From the NCBI RefSeq assembly GCF_010499245.1, contig NZ_JAAGOW010000002.1, positions 186,001 through 250,000 of the forward strand: DNA of 64,000 nt. Reading direction: 5' to 3'. Origin of the DNA: Variovorax sp. WS11 (GTDB lineage: Bacteria; Pseudomonadota; Gammaproteobacteria; Burkholderiales; Burkholderiaceae_C). Positions 21,344 to 30,714 of the stretch are shown one piece after another. The position numbers and the translations under genes were made by a program. A model generated the notes under the pieces. It made no database searches and was not told the DNA's origin. It worked only from the letters and a program-made list of their open reading frames with translations. The number at the start of each line of letters is the position of its first letter. Positions within the stretch are counted from its first letter, which is position 1.

Positions 21344-22659
21344 GCCTCTCTTGAATTTCGAGTGGGTAAGATTTCGCCTGGCTGAACTCTGCGAGGGGTT
21401 GTGCGATGACTGCCAAGCTGTTCGAAGCGGCGCTCGGGATTGCTGCGCCCTGGTCGGTGAATTCGGTTGAGTTCGACGAAGGCGCCAAGCTGCTGACCGT
21501 GTTGGTCGACTTCGAACCCGGAACCCACTTCGCAGTTGCCGGGTATGAGGGTACGCACCCCGTGCATGACACGGTGGCAAAGACCTATCGACACCTGAAC
21601 TTCTTCCAGCACGAGTGCCACCTGCACGTGCGCACGCCACGCGTCAAGCTGCCCAACGGCTCGGTTCGCCTGGTCGAGCCCGATTTCGCCGGACGCCTGT
21701 CGGGCTTCACGCTGCTGTTCGAGGCACTTGTCCTGATGCTGGCGCAGCAGATGCCTTTTGCGGCGGTTGCACGCATCGTGGGCGAGTCCGCCTATCGGGT
21801 CATGGAAGTTTGCAATCGCTACGTCGAGATGGCGTTGGGGCTGGCCGACTTCAGCGATGTCACTGCGCTGGCCATCGACGAGACCTCGCGTGCCCGGGGG
21901 CACGACTACGTGACCTTGGCCGCCGACGCAGTCGCCCGCCGAGTGCTCTTCGTCACCGAGGGCCGCGACGCCCAAGCCATAGCGGCACTGGCCTGCGATC
22001 TCGAGGCTCATGGCTGTCCGCCGCAGCAGATCAGCTCGGTGAGCATCGACATGTCCCCGGCCTTCATCAAGGGCGTGAGCGAGGAGTTGCCCAACGCTCA
22101 GATCACGTTCGACAAGTTCCACGTCATCTGGCACGCCAACACCGCAGTGGACAAGACACGGCGCATCGAACAGCGTACCGACAGGTCCCTCAAGGGCATG
22201 CGCTGGACGCTGCTCAAGGCAGCGCAGCTACAGCCTCACGCCCGAGGCCGCCGCCGATCTCTACGCATTGATCACACAGCCGAGCCTCAAACGCACGGCC
22301 CGAGCTTGGCTCTACAAGGAGCAGCTGCGAGAGATCCTGGAGCGCAGGCAGGTCAACGTGATGCGCGCCATGCTTCGGTACTGGAGCACCTGCGTCATGC
22401 GCTCGAAGGTCCAGCCGATGAAAGAAGTTGCCGCGCTCGTGCGCCGCCACATGGACGGCATCGTGGCCTGGTCGCAGACGCGTCAGACCAACGGCTTTCT
22501 CGAGGCCATCAACGGCCTGTTCCAGGCTGCCAAGCGTCGCGCCCGCGGCTTCGTGCGCCTGTCCACTATCAAGACGGTCATCTTCCTGATCGCCGGCAAG
22601 CTCGACTTCCAAGCCATCAACCCTCACGCTGGGCAACCCACTTGATTTTTAACAGAGCC
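21344..22659 (+). mobile_element. ISL3-family insertion sequence
   Basis: The 1316-bp element is flanked by perfect 8-bp direct repeats. Its imperfect inverted termini share the GAGTGGGT/CAAGTGGGTT motif: the left end reads GCCTCTCTTGAATTTCG, and the right end read on the minus strand reads GGCTCTGTTAAAAATC. It lies within the 5' part of an IS110 transposase gene. The transposase carries a frameshift, so the copy is probably immobile. Confidence 0.88.
21406..22645 (+). pseudogene. ISL3-family transposase with one frameshift
   Basis: The first frame (MTAKLFEAALGI onward) contains the zinc-binding and DDE regions, with ALAIDETSRARGHDYVTL carrying the first Asp and SIDMSPAFIKGV the second. It runs through RSLKGMRWTLLKAA. 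Between about 22218 and 22235 the coding moves to another frame, continuing SLTPEAAADLYALI and ending with TNGFLEAINGLFQAAKRRAR (Glu of the DDE triad) and the stop at 22643-22645. One indel explains the shift. The family is certain; activity is unlikely. Confidence 0.88.
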
Positions 22660-22723
22660 TCAAGTAAAGATCAAATGCAGTCGGCCTATCCTTGCCTTGA
22701 AGGGCCGTCTCAGATGCAGTCAT

Positions 22724-23016
22724 GTTGCGCTCCTTCGGTTCGTTGCCTGAGGACTCCCGTTCTAGCGCAGCAGGGCTCGCGTGTCGCAGGGAGTCCTCCA
22801 TAGCATCTGAAGATTGAAAGATCAAACCCGCAGCCAATCCACTTATCTCAGGTCAAAGCGTGTTCAGACAACCGGAGCCGGCTCTGGCCGACGACGGAAA
22901 CACGCCGTCCTACGATCTTGCGCGGCTCCTTGTCGCGCACGATCTAACGCAGCTGAGACATCAACGACCTTTCCGAAGCGGCGCCCCACCCGCATCAGCT
23001 TTGGCGATGGTGCGAC
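22724..23016. other. Non-coding region upstream of the IS110 transposase
   Basis: No convincing gene. It holds the GAAGGAG ribosome site for the IS110 start (minus strand) and presumably the left end of that IS. In IS110 relatives this 5' non-coding end can encode a structured guide (bridge) RNA; I see no way to prove one here by eye. Confidence 0.4.
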
Positions 23017-23024
23017 GGGGCGAG
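23017..23024. repeat. Target duplication GGGGCGAG of the IS66 element
   Basis: A perfect 8-bp direct repeat with 26232-26239, the length typical of IS66 insertions. Confidence 0.92.
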
Positions 23025-23102
23025 GTATGCGTCCGGCAAAGTCACATTGAATTGGCATAGCCGGACGAGGATGCTTGTGTCCACGAACAAATGCGTGGAC
23101 AT

Positions 23103-23603
23103 ATGGACACTTCTGAGATCGGACCCGAAGACGTAGCCGCTGCGGCCAGGCGCAGTTGGCGGCGGCATTCCGCGGAATTCAAGGCGCGGGTGATCGAGCT
23201 GGCGCGGCAGCCTGGCACCTCGGTGGCTGCCGTGGCACTGGCCAACGGCCTGAACGCCAACATGCTGCGTCGCTGGGTTCATGAGGCGGCGGCCGGCGGT
23301 GGTGCATCGAAGACCGTGGCACCCAGCGTTGCTCCGACCCTGGCGAGCTTCGTGCAGTTGCCGATGCGCGAGCCCGAGCTTCACCCCGCGCCCGACGCTC
23401 GCCCGGTGCAGCTGGCAATGAACGCTGCGGCCACGCAGCAGCCCGCCGACGTCACAGTGGAGATCCACCGCAGCGGCACCACCGTGCATGCCAGGCTGCC
23501 ACTGGACGAGCGCAGCGCCGCGTGGCTGCGCGAGGTGCGGGTTGATCCGCGTCGATGCGGTGTGGCTGGCCGTGCAACCCCTGGACATGCGCCTGGGCAC
23601 TGA
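23103..23603 (+). CDS. tnpA: IS66 accessory protein TnpA
   Basis: A 166-residue HTH protein (RRHSAEFKARVIELARQPG, then VAAVALANGLNANMLRRWV) typical of IS66 OrfA. The C-terminal end, after TTVHARLPLDERSAAWLREV, overlaps tnpB by about 60 bp. The last ~17 residues look unlike the usual family ending, but the open frame itself is intact. Confidence 0.85.
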   Translation: MDTSEIGPEDVAAAARRSWRRHSAEFKARVIELARQPGTSVAAVALANGLNANMLRRWVHEAAAGGGASKTVAPSVAPTLASFVQLPMREPELHPAPDARPVQLAMNAAATQQPADVTVEIHRSGTTVHARLPLDERSAAWLREVRVDPRRCGVAGRATPGHAPGH

Positions 23604-23874
23604 AGCCGCGTTGGCTCGCGTGGTCGGCGTCTTCGGTGCTGCACATCCCAACCATGCCTACCTCTTCACCAACCGACGCGCCAACCGCATGAAGGTGTTG
23701 GTGCACGACGGCATCGGCGTGTGGCTGGCCGCCCGGCGGCTCAACGCCGGCAAGTTCGTCTGGCCCGCCGACACGGCCACCACACTGCAACTGACGCGCA
23801 CGCAGTTCGACGCGCTGGTGCTCGGCCTGCCGTGGCAGCGGCTGGGCGATGCCGGGATCATCAGAGTGATCTGA
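23542..23874 (+). CDS. tnpB: IS66 accessory protein TnpB
   Basis: A 110-residue IS66 Orf2 protein: IRVDAVWLAVQPLDMRLGTE at the start, then YLFTNRRANRMKVLVHDGIG and LVLGLPWQRL. It is essential for transposition in studied IS66 elements, but its biochemistry is unclear. I use TTG 23542, which gives the family N-terminus; no ATG is available there. Its start lies within tnpA, implying coupled translation. Confidence 0.85.
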   Translation: MIRVDAVWLAVQPLDMRLGTEAALARVVGVFGAAHPNHAYLFTNRRANRMKVLVHDGIGVWLAARRLNAGKFVWPADTATTLQLTRTQFDALVLGLPWQRLGDAGIIRVI

Positions 23875-23942
23875 ACACGGCCGCTGGCAATTGCCGTATG
23901 TGCCGATGCGCCGGGCGCGGCGCTGCGGCACGATGACGCTCC

Positions 23943-25535
23943 ATGATCGGTGCGCAGCAACTGGACGCCTTGGACCCGCAGACGCGGCAGGCGATGCTGT
24001 CGCTGATGGCTGAGCTGGCCGCCCGCGACGCGCAGCTCCAGAAGCGTGATCACGAGATCGCCTTCAAGCAGGCGCTGATCGACAAGCTCACGTACGAGAT
24101 GGCGGTGCTCAAGCGGTTGAAGTTCGCCGCCACGAGCGAACGCTTCGCCAGCACTCTGTCGCCCGAGCAGAAGAGCCTGTTGGAAGAGACGCTGGACGCG
24201 GACCTGAGCGAACTGAGTCGAGAGATCGAGCAGCAGCGCGGTGACGGGGATGGCAAGGGCAAGGCCGACAAGAAGAGCCCCAAGCGTGCCCCATTGCCAC
24301 CACACCTGCCGCGCCGCGACGTGCCGCACGAGCCGGCCGACACGAACTGCGGCTGCGGGCAGGCGATGCAGCGCATTGGCGAGGATGTGGCCGAGAAGCT
24401 GGACTACCAGCCGGGTGTGTTCACGGTCGAGCGGCATGTGCGCGGCAAGTGGGTATGCCGCTGCTGCCAGAAGCTGGTGCAGGCGCCGGTGCCCGCGCAC
24501 GTCATCGACAAGGGGATCCCGACGGCGGGGCTGCTGGCGCAGGTGCTGGTGGCCAAATTCATGGACCATCTGCCGTTGTACCGGCAGGAAGCTGTCTTCG
24601 CGCGTGCCGGTCACCTGATCGCCCGCTCGACGCTGGCGCAGTGGGTGGGCGAATGCGGCGCGCAGCTGCAGCCCCTGGTGCAGGCCCTGGCCGACGAACT
24701 GCGGCGCCACCTGGTGCTGCACGCCGACGAGACGCCGGTGGCGATGCTCAAGCCCGCGCAGCTGCGAGACGGCAAGACGCATCGGGCCTACATCTGGTCG
24801 TACTGCACGCCGAGCACGAACCCGACCAGGGCGGTGGTGTACGAGTTCTGTGAGACCCGCAGCGGCGAGAACGTGCGCGAGTTCCTGCAACTGGACACCC
24901 CGCAGGCATGGAAGGGCACGCTGGTGACTGACGGGTTCAGCGGCTACTCGGCCTGCGTCGAAAAAGGCGTGACCTCAGCACAATGCATGGCACACGCCAG
25001 GAGGAAGTTCAACGACCTGTGGGCCAACCATCGCAGCGAAGTCGCCCGCTTGGCACTGCGCTACCACCAGTGCCTGTTCAGGATCGAGCGGGAGATCGAA
25101 GCGCTGCCCGGCGACGAGCGACGGCGGATCCGGCAGCGCAAGTCACGCCGGGTGCTGGCCGTCTTCCATCGCTGGCTGCTCGCGCAGCGGCAGTTGGTGC
25201 CGCCCGGCTCGGCCACCGTCAAGGCCATCGATTACAGCCTCAAGCGCTGGAAGGAGCTCACTCGCTTCGTCGAGGACGGCGACGTGCCGATCTCCAACAA
25301 CTGGGTCGAGAACCAGATCCGGCCGATTGCCCTTGGCAGAGCGAACTGGTTGTTCGCCGGCAGCCTGCGCGCGGGCAAGCGGGCCGCGGCGGTCATGAGC
25401 CTGCTTCACTCGGCACGCATCAACGGGCACGACCCCTACGCGTACCTCAAGGACGTCCTCGAGCGACTGCCAACGCACTCGGCCAGTCGGATCGACGAGT
25501 TGCTGCCGCATCGCTGGACGCCGCCTGAGGGCTGA
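23943..25535 (+). CDS. tnpC: IS66-family transposase TnpC
   Basis: A 530-residue transposase. The N-terminal Leu-zipper region includes LAARDAQLQKRDHEIAFKQA. A zinc-finger domain follows with NCGCGQAMQRIGEDVAEKLDY and VCRCCQKLVQAPVP. The DDE core contains VLHADETPVAML, LVTDGFSGY and NNWVENQIRPIALGRANWLF. The ATG at 23943 lies 68 bp after tnpB. Full-length and uninterrupted. Confidence 0.94.
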   Translation: MIGAQQLDALDPQTRQAMLSLMAELAARDAQLQKRDHEIAFKQALIDKLTYEMAVLKRLKFAATSERFASTLSPEQKSLLEETLDADLSELSREIEQQRGDGDGKGKADKKSPKRAPLPPHLPRRDVPHEPADTNCGCGQAMQRIGEDVAEKLDYQPGVFTVERHVRGKWVCRCCQKLVQAPVPAHVIDKGIPTAGLLAQVLVAKFMDHLPLYRQEAVFARAGHLIARSTLAQWVGECGAQLQPLVQALADELRRHLVLHADETPVAMLKPAQLRDGKTHRAYIWSYCTPSTNPTRAVVYEFCETRSGENVREFLQLDTPQAWKGTLVTDGFSGYSACVEKGVTSAQCMAHARRKFNDLWANHRSEVARLALRYHQCLFRIEREIEALPGDERRRIRQRKSRRVLAVFHRWLLAQRQLVPPGSATVKAIDYSLKRWKELTRFVEDGDVPISNNWVENQIRPIALGRANWLFAGSLRAGKRAAAVMSLLHSARINGHDPYAYLKDVLERLPTHSASRIDELLPHRWTPPEG

Positions 25536-25575
25536 ACGCGCCGGCGGCGCCAACCCCGCCTGCTACGCTGCGGCG

Positions 25576-26181
25576 ATGGCCACACGCAAAACCGCTGCAC
25601 GCAGGAAATCCAAGCCCAAGCACGCTTACCGACTGCTGGTGAAGCTCGAGGGCAGCGAGCCGACCGTCTGGCGGCTGATCAGCGTGCCCGGCCACATGAC
25701 GCTGGCCGATCTGGACCGCATCATCCAGGCGGCGATGGGCTGGACCAACAGCCACATGCACCTGTTCGCCATCGACGGCAACCTGTACGGCCTCCCTGAT
25801 GACGAGTGGATCGACGACAAACCCGTACTGCCCGACGATGAGTTCACCCTCGACGAGGTGGTGGGCACGACGGTCAAAGGCTTCCTGCACGAATACGACC
25901 TCGGTGATGGTTGGCACCACGACGTGACGGTGCAGGCGGTCGAGCTCCCTGACGAAGGGCGCAACAGCTGGCCGATGTGCTTGGCCGGCGCGAACGCCTG
26001 TCCGCCAGAGGACGTCGGCGGGCTCGGTGGCTATGAGGAGTTCCTGCAGGCCATCGGCGATCCGTCCCACGAGCAGCACGACGCAATGTTGCGCTGGTGC
26101 GGCGGTCCGTTCGACCCGAAGAGCTTCGACATCAACTCGGCCAACCGAGCTATCCGCGACTGGCTGTCCGAGCGCCTCTGA
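25576..26181 (+). CDS. Plasmid pRiA4b ORF-3 family protein (IS66 passenger)
   Basis: A 201-residue soluble protein of the PRiA4_ORF3 family. The core is YRLLVKLEGSEPTVWRLISV, then LADLDRIIQAAMGWTNSHMH, LHEYDLGDGWHHDV and CPPEDVGGLGGYEEFL. The molecular function of the family is unknown. It is located 40 bp after tnpC and ends 50 bp before the IS terminus, so it travels with the element. The N-terminal ~18 residues are strongly basic (RKTAARRKSKPKH), suggesting nucleic-acid contact, which is an inference. Confidence 0.9.
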   Translation: MATRKTAARRKSKPKHAYRLLVKLEGSEPTVWRLISVPGHMTLADLDRIIQAAMGWTNSHMHLFAIDGNLYGLPDDEWIDDKPVLPDDEFTLDEVVGTTVKGFLHEYDLGDGWHHDVTVQAVELPDEGRNSWPMCLAGANACPPEDVGGLGGYEEFLQAIGDPSHEQHDAMLRWCGGPFDPKSFDINSANRAIRDWLSERL

Positions 26182-26270
26182 GCCGGCTCAGGCAGGAAGG
26201 GAGGCGTCAAGTGTGATGGCCGGACGGATACGGGGCGAGTGTCCTGCATCAACCCGCTCGCCGCCCCGCC

Positions 26271-27341
<1,071 letters not shown>

Positions 27342-27401
27342 GTCGATTTCTCTCTGGGTTACCTTCGGGAAACACCGCGGAACCGGCTTGGCCGGGCCGC
27401 T

Positions 27402-27462
27402 GGTGTTGCCCCCTCGCAGGGGGTTGGCGTAGCGACACGAAGTGCGCGGAGCCTAGGGGTGG
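27402..27462. repeat. Intergenic palindromic repeat between permease and ATPase genes
   Basis: CCCCC-TCGCA-GGGGG forms a small hairpin followed by GCGTAGCGACACGAAGTGCGCGG-like sequence, of a type I associate with dispersed intergenic repeats in Comamonadaceae genomes. Only one copy is in this window, so repeat status rests on that recollection. Confidence 0.45.
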
Positions 27463-28314
27463 TCAACTTTTTACGGCGCCGGCCGTCAGGCCACCGACCA
27501 TGTAGCGTTTGAAAGCGTAGTAGATCGCTGCCGGCGGCAGCGCATAGACGAAGCCGGTGGCCATCAGCAGTTCCCAGGGCGAATCGTCGGCCGCCAGGAA
27601 GTTGCCCAACGCCACCCCGAGCGTGATGTCGGTTTCGTTGGACAGCAGCAGGAAGGCGTAGAGGTATTCGTTCCAGGCCAGGAGCAAGGCATAGGTGCCT
27701 ACCGCCACCATCGAGGGCACCATCAGCGGCAAATACACCAGGCGAAACAGTTGCACCGGCGTGGCGCCGTCCATGCGCGCGGCCTCGTCGAGTTCGTAGG
27801 GCAGCTTGTCGGACGCCTGCTTGAGCACCCAGATGCAGTAAGGCGAGGCGATGGTGACCATCGCCAGGATCAGTGACCACTGGTTGTTGAGCAGCCCGTA
27901 GTTGGCCATGGTCTTGTACATCGGCACCGCCAGGAACGCGGCCGGGATGAAGTAGGTGAACAAGGCCATGTTGAGCACCGTGCGCCCGCCCCGCACCCGC
28001 AGCCGGCTGATGGCGAAGGCGGCGGTGGTGGCCACGATCAAGGTGATCAGGCCGACCGCGATCGCAATGATCAGCGAGTTGCCGAGTTGCTGCCAGAAGT
28101 GCGAGAGGTAGAAGTGCTTCTGCTGGAACACGGTCTCGAAGTTCTGCATCGTCGGGTTCTTGGGCCACAGCCGGCCCGAGGTCGCCGACTCGCGCTCCGA
28201 GATCGCGAAGATGAACATGTGGTAGACCGGGATGATGGTCCACAGGAACACCGGGATGCCGATCAGCAGCAGCTTGGCTTCGGCGGTGACGGAGCGAAGG
28301 GTCCATCGCTTCAT
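27463..28314 (-). CDS. Sugar ABC transporter permease (MalG-like)
   Basis: A 283-residue inner-membrane protein with six hydrophobic segments and the EAA loop ELDEAARMDGATPVQLFRLVY, which docks to the ATPase. Start ATG 28314 overlaps the stop of the preceding permease by 4 bp (ATGA), a coupling typical of MalF/MalG pairs. A much longer open frame upstream is noncoding antiphase sequence. Confidence 0.94.
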   Translation of the reverse strand: MKRWTLRSVTAEAKLLLIGIPVFLWTIIPVYHMFIFAISERESATSGRLWPKNPTMQNFETVFQQKHFYLSHFWQQLGNSLIIAIAVGLITLIVATTAAFAISRLRVRGGRTVLNMALFTYFIPAAFLAVPMYKTMANYGLLNNQWSLILAMVTIASPYCIWVLKQASDKLPYELDEAARMDGATPVQLFRLVYLPLMVPSMVAVGTYALLLAWNEYLYAFLLLSNETDITLGVALGNFLAADDSPWELLMATGFVYALPPAAIYYAFKRYMVGGLTAGAVKS

Positions 28315-29180
28315 TTGGACAACCTCTTCATCATGAAATACACGAGCGGCAGCACCAGCGGCAGCGCGACCACGATCGAGGCCATGGCCACATCCATCTG
28401 GTCGAGCCGCAGGTAGCGGATGCCCAGGGTGGCCAGCACGTGCGTGAGGTCGGCCGGCCCGCCGCCCGTGAGCAGGTAGACGCTGTTGAAATCGCCCAGC
28501 GTCCAGATCGCCGACAAGATGGTCGACGTGATGTAGAGCGTGCGCATCGCCGGCCAGGTGATGAAGCGGAATTTCTGCCAATTGCTCGCGCCGTCGACCG
28601 AGGCAGCCTCGTACTGCTCGCTCGGGATGGAGAGGCGCCCGGCCACCAGGATCAGCGTCCAGAACGGCAGCGACTTCCATATGTGCATCAGCATCGACAA
28701 GGACAGCGCCAGCGTCGGATCGTTGAGCCAGTTGGGGCCGTCCAGTCCCGTCAGGCGGAAGATCACCGAGTTGATGACGCCCCACTCCGGGTTGAGCATG
28801 AAGCGCACCGACAGGATGGTCGGGATCGAGGGCACCGCCCAGGGCAGGATGAACACCACCGACAGCGCCTTGATCCACCAGCGCGTCTTGATGAAGAAGC
28901 CCGACAGCACCAGCGCGGCGATCATCTTGAGATTGATCGCCACGATCAGGAACACGATGGTGTTGATGGCACTGCGGAAAAAGATCGGGTCATCGAACAG
29001 CTTGGTGTAGCTGGCCGGGTGCCGGGCCAGCCACAGGCCGTAGCCCACCGGGTACAGCACGAACACGATGAACACGAGCAGGTAGGGCACGACGAACAGG
29101 CGCCCCCAGAATTCCCAGCGGGACAGGCTGCGGGACGCCGGCGCCGCAACGTTCGGCAATGCGGTGACAGCTTGAGTCAT
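28311..29180 (-). CDS. Sugar ABC transporter permease (MalF-like)
   Basis: A 289-residue membrane protein with about six helices; the first is LFVVPYLLVFIVFVLYPVGY. The EAA motif is EQYEAASVDGASNWQKFRFI. It forms the translocation pore with the following MalG-like subunit. It is preceded by a strong stem-loop that separates it from the binding-protein gene, likely allowing higher expression of the binding protein. Confidence 0.94.
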   Translation of the reverse strand: MTQAVTALPNVAAPASRSLSRWEFWGRLFVVPYLLVFIVFVLYPVGYGLWLARHPASYTKLFDDPIFFRSAINTIVFLIVAINLKMIAALVLSGFFIKTRWWIKALSVVFILPWAVPSIPTILSVRFMLNPEWGVINSVIFRLTGLDGPNWLNDPTLALSLSMLMHIWKSLPFWTLILVAGRLSIPSEQYEAASVDGASNWQKFRFITWPAMRTLYITSTILSAIWTLGDFNSVYLLTGGGPADLTHVLATLGIRYLRLDQMDVAMASIVVALPLVLPLVYFMMKRLSK

Positions 29181-29237
29181 GGTTCAGTTCACCCCGATGT
29201 CGTTCAAGCGGAAATGTGGATGGATGGATGGGACGGA

Positions 29238-29262
29238 CGGCCGCGGCACCGAGCCGCGGCCG
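29238..29262 (-). other. Strong stem-loop between binding-protein and permease genes
   Basis: A perfect 10-bp stem CGGCCGCGGC/GCCGCGGCCG with a 5-nt loop. It has no T tract. Such stem-loops after binding-protein genes commonly protect the upstream mRNA and lower permease expression; that role is inferred here. Confidence 0.65.
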
Positions 29263-29276
29263 GACCACGCGAACGC

Positions 29277-30653
29277 TCAGCCCGCAACCGCCTTGATGCG
29301 CGCGATCATCTCGTCCACGGCCTTGTCCACCGGCACCTTCTCGTTGAGGATCCGGTTCGCCGCCTTGGCCCACACGTTCTCGTTGTTGAGCACCGTGAAC
29401 TTGTAGTTCTTGGTGAACTCGAATGGCGACGTGCCGGCCATGAACTGGTTGTAGACGGCCGTGCGGTGCGGGTCCTGCTTCCAGAAGGCGCTTTGCTGCG
29501 CCGCCTTGGTCACCGGGAACCAGCGCCCGAGCGAGCCTTCGACATACGGCGTGAGATTGGCGTCGTCGAGCAGGAAGGCGACGAACTTCTTCGCGGCCTC
29601 CTTGTTCTTGGCGTCCTTGAAGATCACGCCGGTCTTCACGGCCGCGCGGTACACCATCTTGGAGCCATCGGGCTTGTTCGGGAAGCCTGCTGTCGCAATC
29701 TTCTCGGTGTAGTTCACCTTGGCGGCGTCGCGCTGCGCTTGCGTGAGAGATTGATTGTTCGAAGCGTCGAGTTGCGTGGCTGCAATCGAGATCGTCGCGT
29801 TGTGCGTGAGGATCGTCGTCTTGTTGGCAAAGGCGACGTTGTTGTCCGGATCCTTCCAGTTGGTCGCAGACGGCGGCGCGCAGCCCTTCGAATACACCTG
29901 CGTGTAATCGGTCAGCGCGTTGATCAGGCCCTGGCGCACCGCCGGATCATCGACCAGCAATTTGCCCGCGTCGTTGACCAGCTTGACGTTGTAGGCGTCC
30001 ATGAACGTCAGGAACGAGAAGAACGAGTCGCTCGAGTCCACGCCCAGCGGCTGGCCGATCCCGAAGCTGCGGGTACCCGACTTTTGACGGTAGGCTGGTT
30101 GCACCTTGTCACACCAGAAGCTCCAGTAGCCTTTCCAGTCGGTCGGGATGTCGCTTTCCTTGAAGCCTGCCTCGGCCAGCATGTCCTTCCAGTACTGGAT
30201 GTGCATGGTCTGCTGCTTGATCGGATACGCGTAGTAGGCCCGGCTCTTGGTGGTGTCGTTGTAGAGGAAGGTGGTGGCCAGCGCCGCGGGCTCGAACTTG
30301 GCGCGCATCGGGTCGAGGATGCTGGTCACGTCTTCGAGCTTGCCGTCGTAGGCCCACTTGGCCGTGACCTGGAAGTCGTAGACGTCGCCATAGGCCACAT
30401 CGGGCGGATTGCCGGCGTCGAGCGCAGCCACCGACTTCGGAACCATTTCCTGAGGCGCGTAGAGCGACAGTTCGACCTTGATCTTCGGGTTCTTGGCTTC
30501 GAACTTCTTGATGGCGGAAAGCAGCGCGTCGTCTTCCGCCTTGTAGAAGCCCTTGCCCCACCAGACGGTGAGCTTCTCCTGGGCGGCCGCCTGGCCGGCG
30601 ATGGCCAGCCCCAGCGCTGTCAGCGCTGGAATCACGAGTGTCTTGAGTTTCAT
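29277..30653 (-). CDS. Extracellular sugar-binding protein of the ABC transporter
   Basis: A 458-residue family 1 solute-binding protein. It has a clear signal peptide (MKLKTLVIPALTALGLAIAG, cleavage after AAA) and a mature start QEKLTVWWGKGFYKAEDDAL. Further motifs are GNPPDVAYGDVYDFQ and a C-terminal NENVWAKAANRILNEKVP. It delivers an unidentified sugar or polyol to the permease pair downstream. AGGAGACAAAGC precedes the ATG. Together with the two permeases and the ATPase it makes a complete CUT1 system. Confidence 0.93.
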   Translation of the reverse strand: MKLKTLVIPALTALGLAIAGQAAAQEKLTVWWGKGFYKAEDDALLSAIKKFEAKNPKIKVELSLYAPQEMVPKSVAALDAGNPPDVAYGDVYDFQVTAKWAYDGKLEDVTSILDPMRAKFEPAALATTFLYNDTTKSRAYYAYPIKQQTMHIQYWKDMLAEAGFKESDIPTDWKGYWSFWCDKVQPAYRQKSGTRSFGIGQPLGVDSSDSFFSFLTFMDAYNVKLVNDAGKLLVDDPAVRQGLINALTDYTQVYSKGCAPPSATNWKDPDNNVAFANKTTILTHNATISIAATQLDASNNQSLTQAQRDAAKVNYTEKIATAGFPNKPDGSKMVYRAAVKTGVIFKDAKNKEAAKKFVAFLLDDANLTPYVEGSLGRWFPVTKAAQQSAFWKQDPHRTAVYNQFMAGTSPFEFTKNYKFTVLNNENVWAKAANRILNEKVPVDKAVDEMIARIKAVAG

Positions 30654-30714
30654 GCTTTGTCTCCTCTTCGGTGGGATGCTCGATCCACGAGCGGGGGCTA
30701 AAAAATGGAAGGCC

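Larger units (their letters stand above)
20266..22723 (-). pseudogene. IS110-family transposase interrupted by an ISL3 element
   Basis: The native start is ATG 22723 (MTASETALQGKDRPTAFDLY), preceded by GAAGGAG. After codon 21 the gene is interrupted by the ISL3 element. Joining across TCAAGTAA gives AFDLYLSLELGDKHWKLTLG and a continuous protein of about 377 residues ending at 20266. Features fit IS110: an N-terminal RuvC-like domain with VDSASIEVNRRARRAKTDRLDGDKLL in it, and a C-terminal Tnp IS116/110/902 domain (LRAIGIPTAWVLVKELF, LVPSPYASGD). The right part keeps an open frame with a possible TTG start at 21339, using AGAGAGG from the ISL3 end as ribosome site. A truncated protein lacking ~20 residues could still be made. 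Confidence 0.85.
23025..26231 (+). mobile_element. IS66-family element with passenger gene
   Basis: The 3207-bp element is delimited by inverted termini starting GTATGCGTCCGGC (left) and GTATCCGTCCGGC (right, minus strand) and by an 8-bp target duplication. It contains tnpA, tnpB, tnpC and, still inside the right end, a pRiA4b ORF-3-like gene. All frames are open, so this is the youngest-looking insertion of the island. Confidence 0.92.

Noticed and set aside
22814..23050. Small + strand frames between IS110 and IS66
   Set aside because: Overlapping frames with Arg-rich composition, no ribosome site or family motif; the right part runs across the IS66 boundary.
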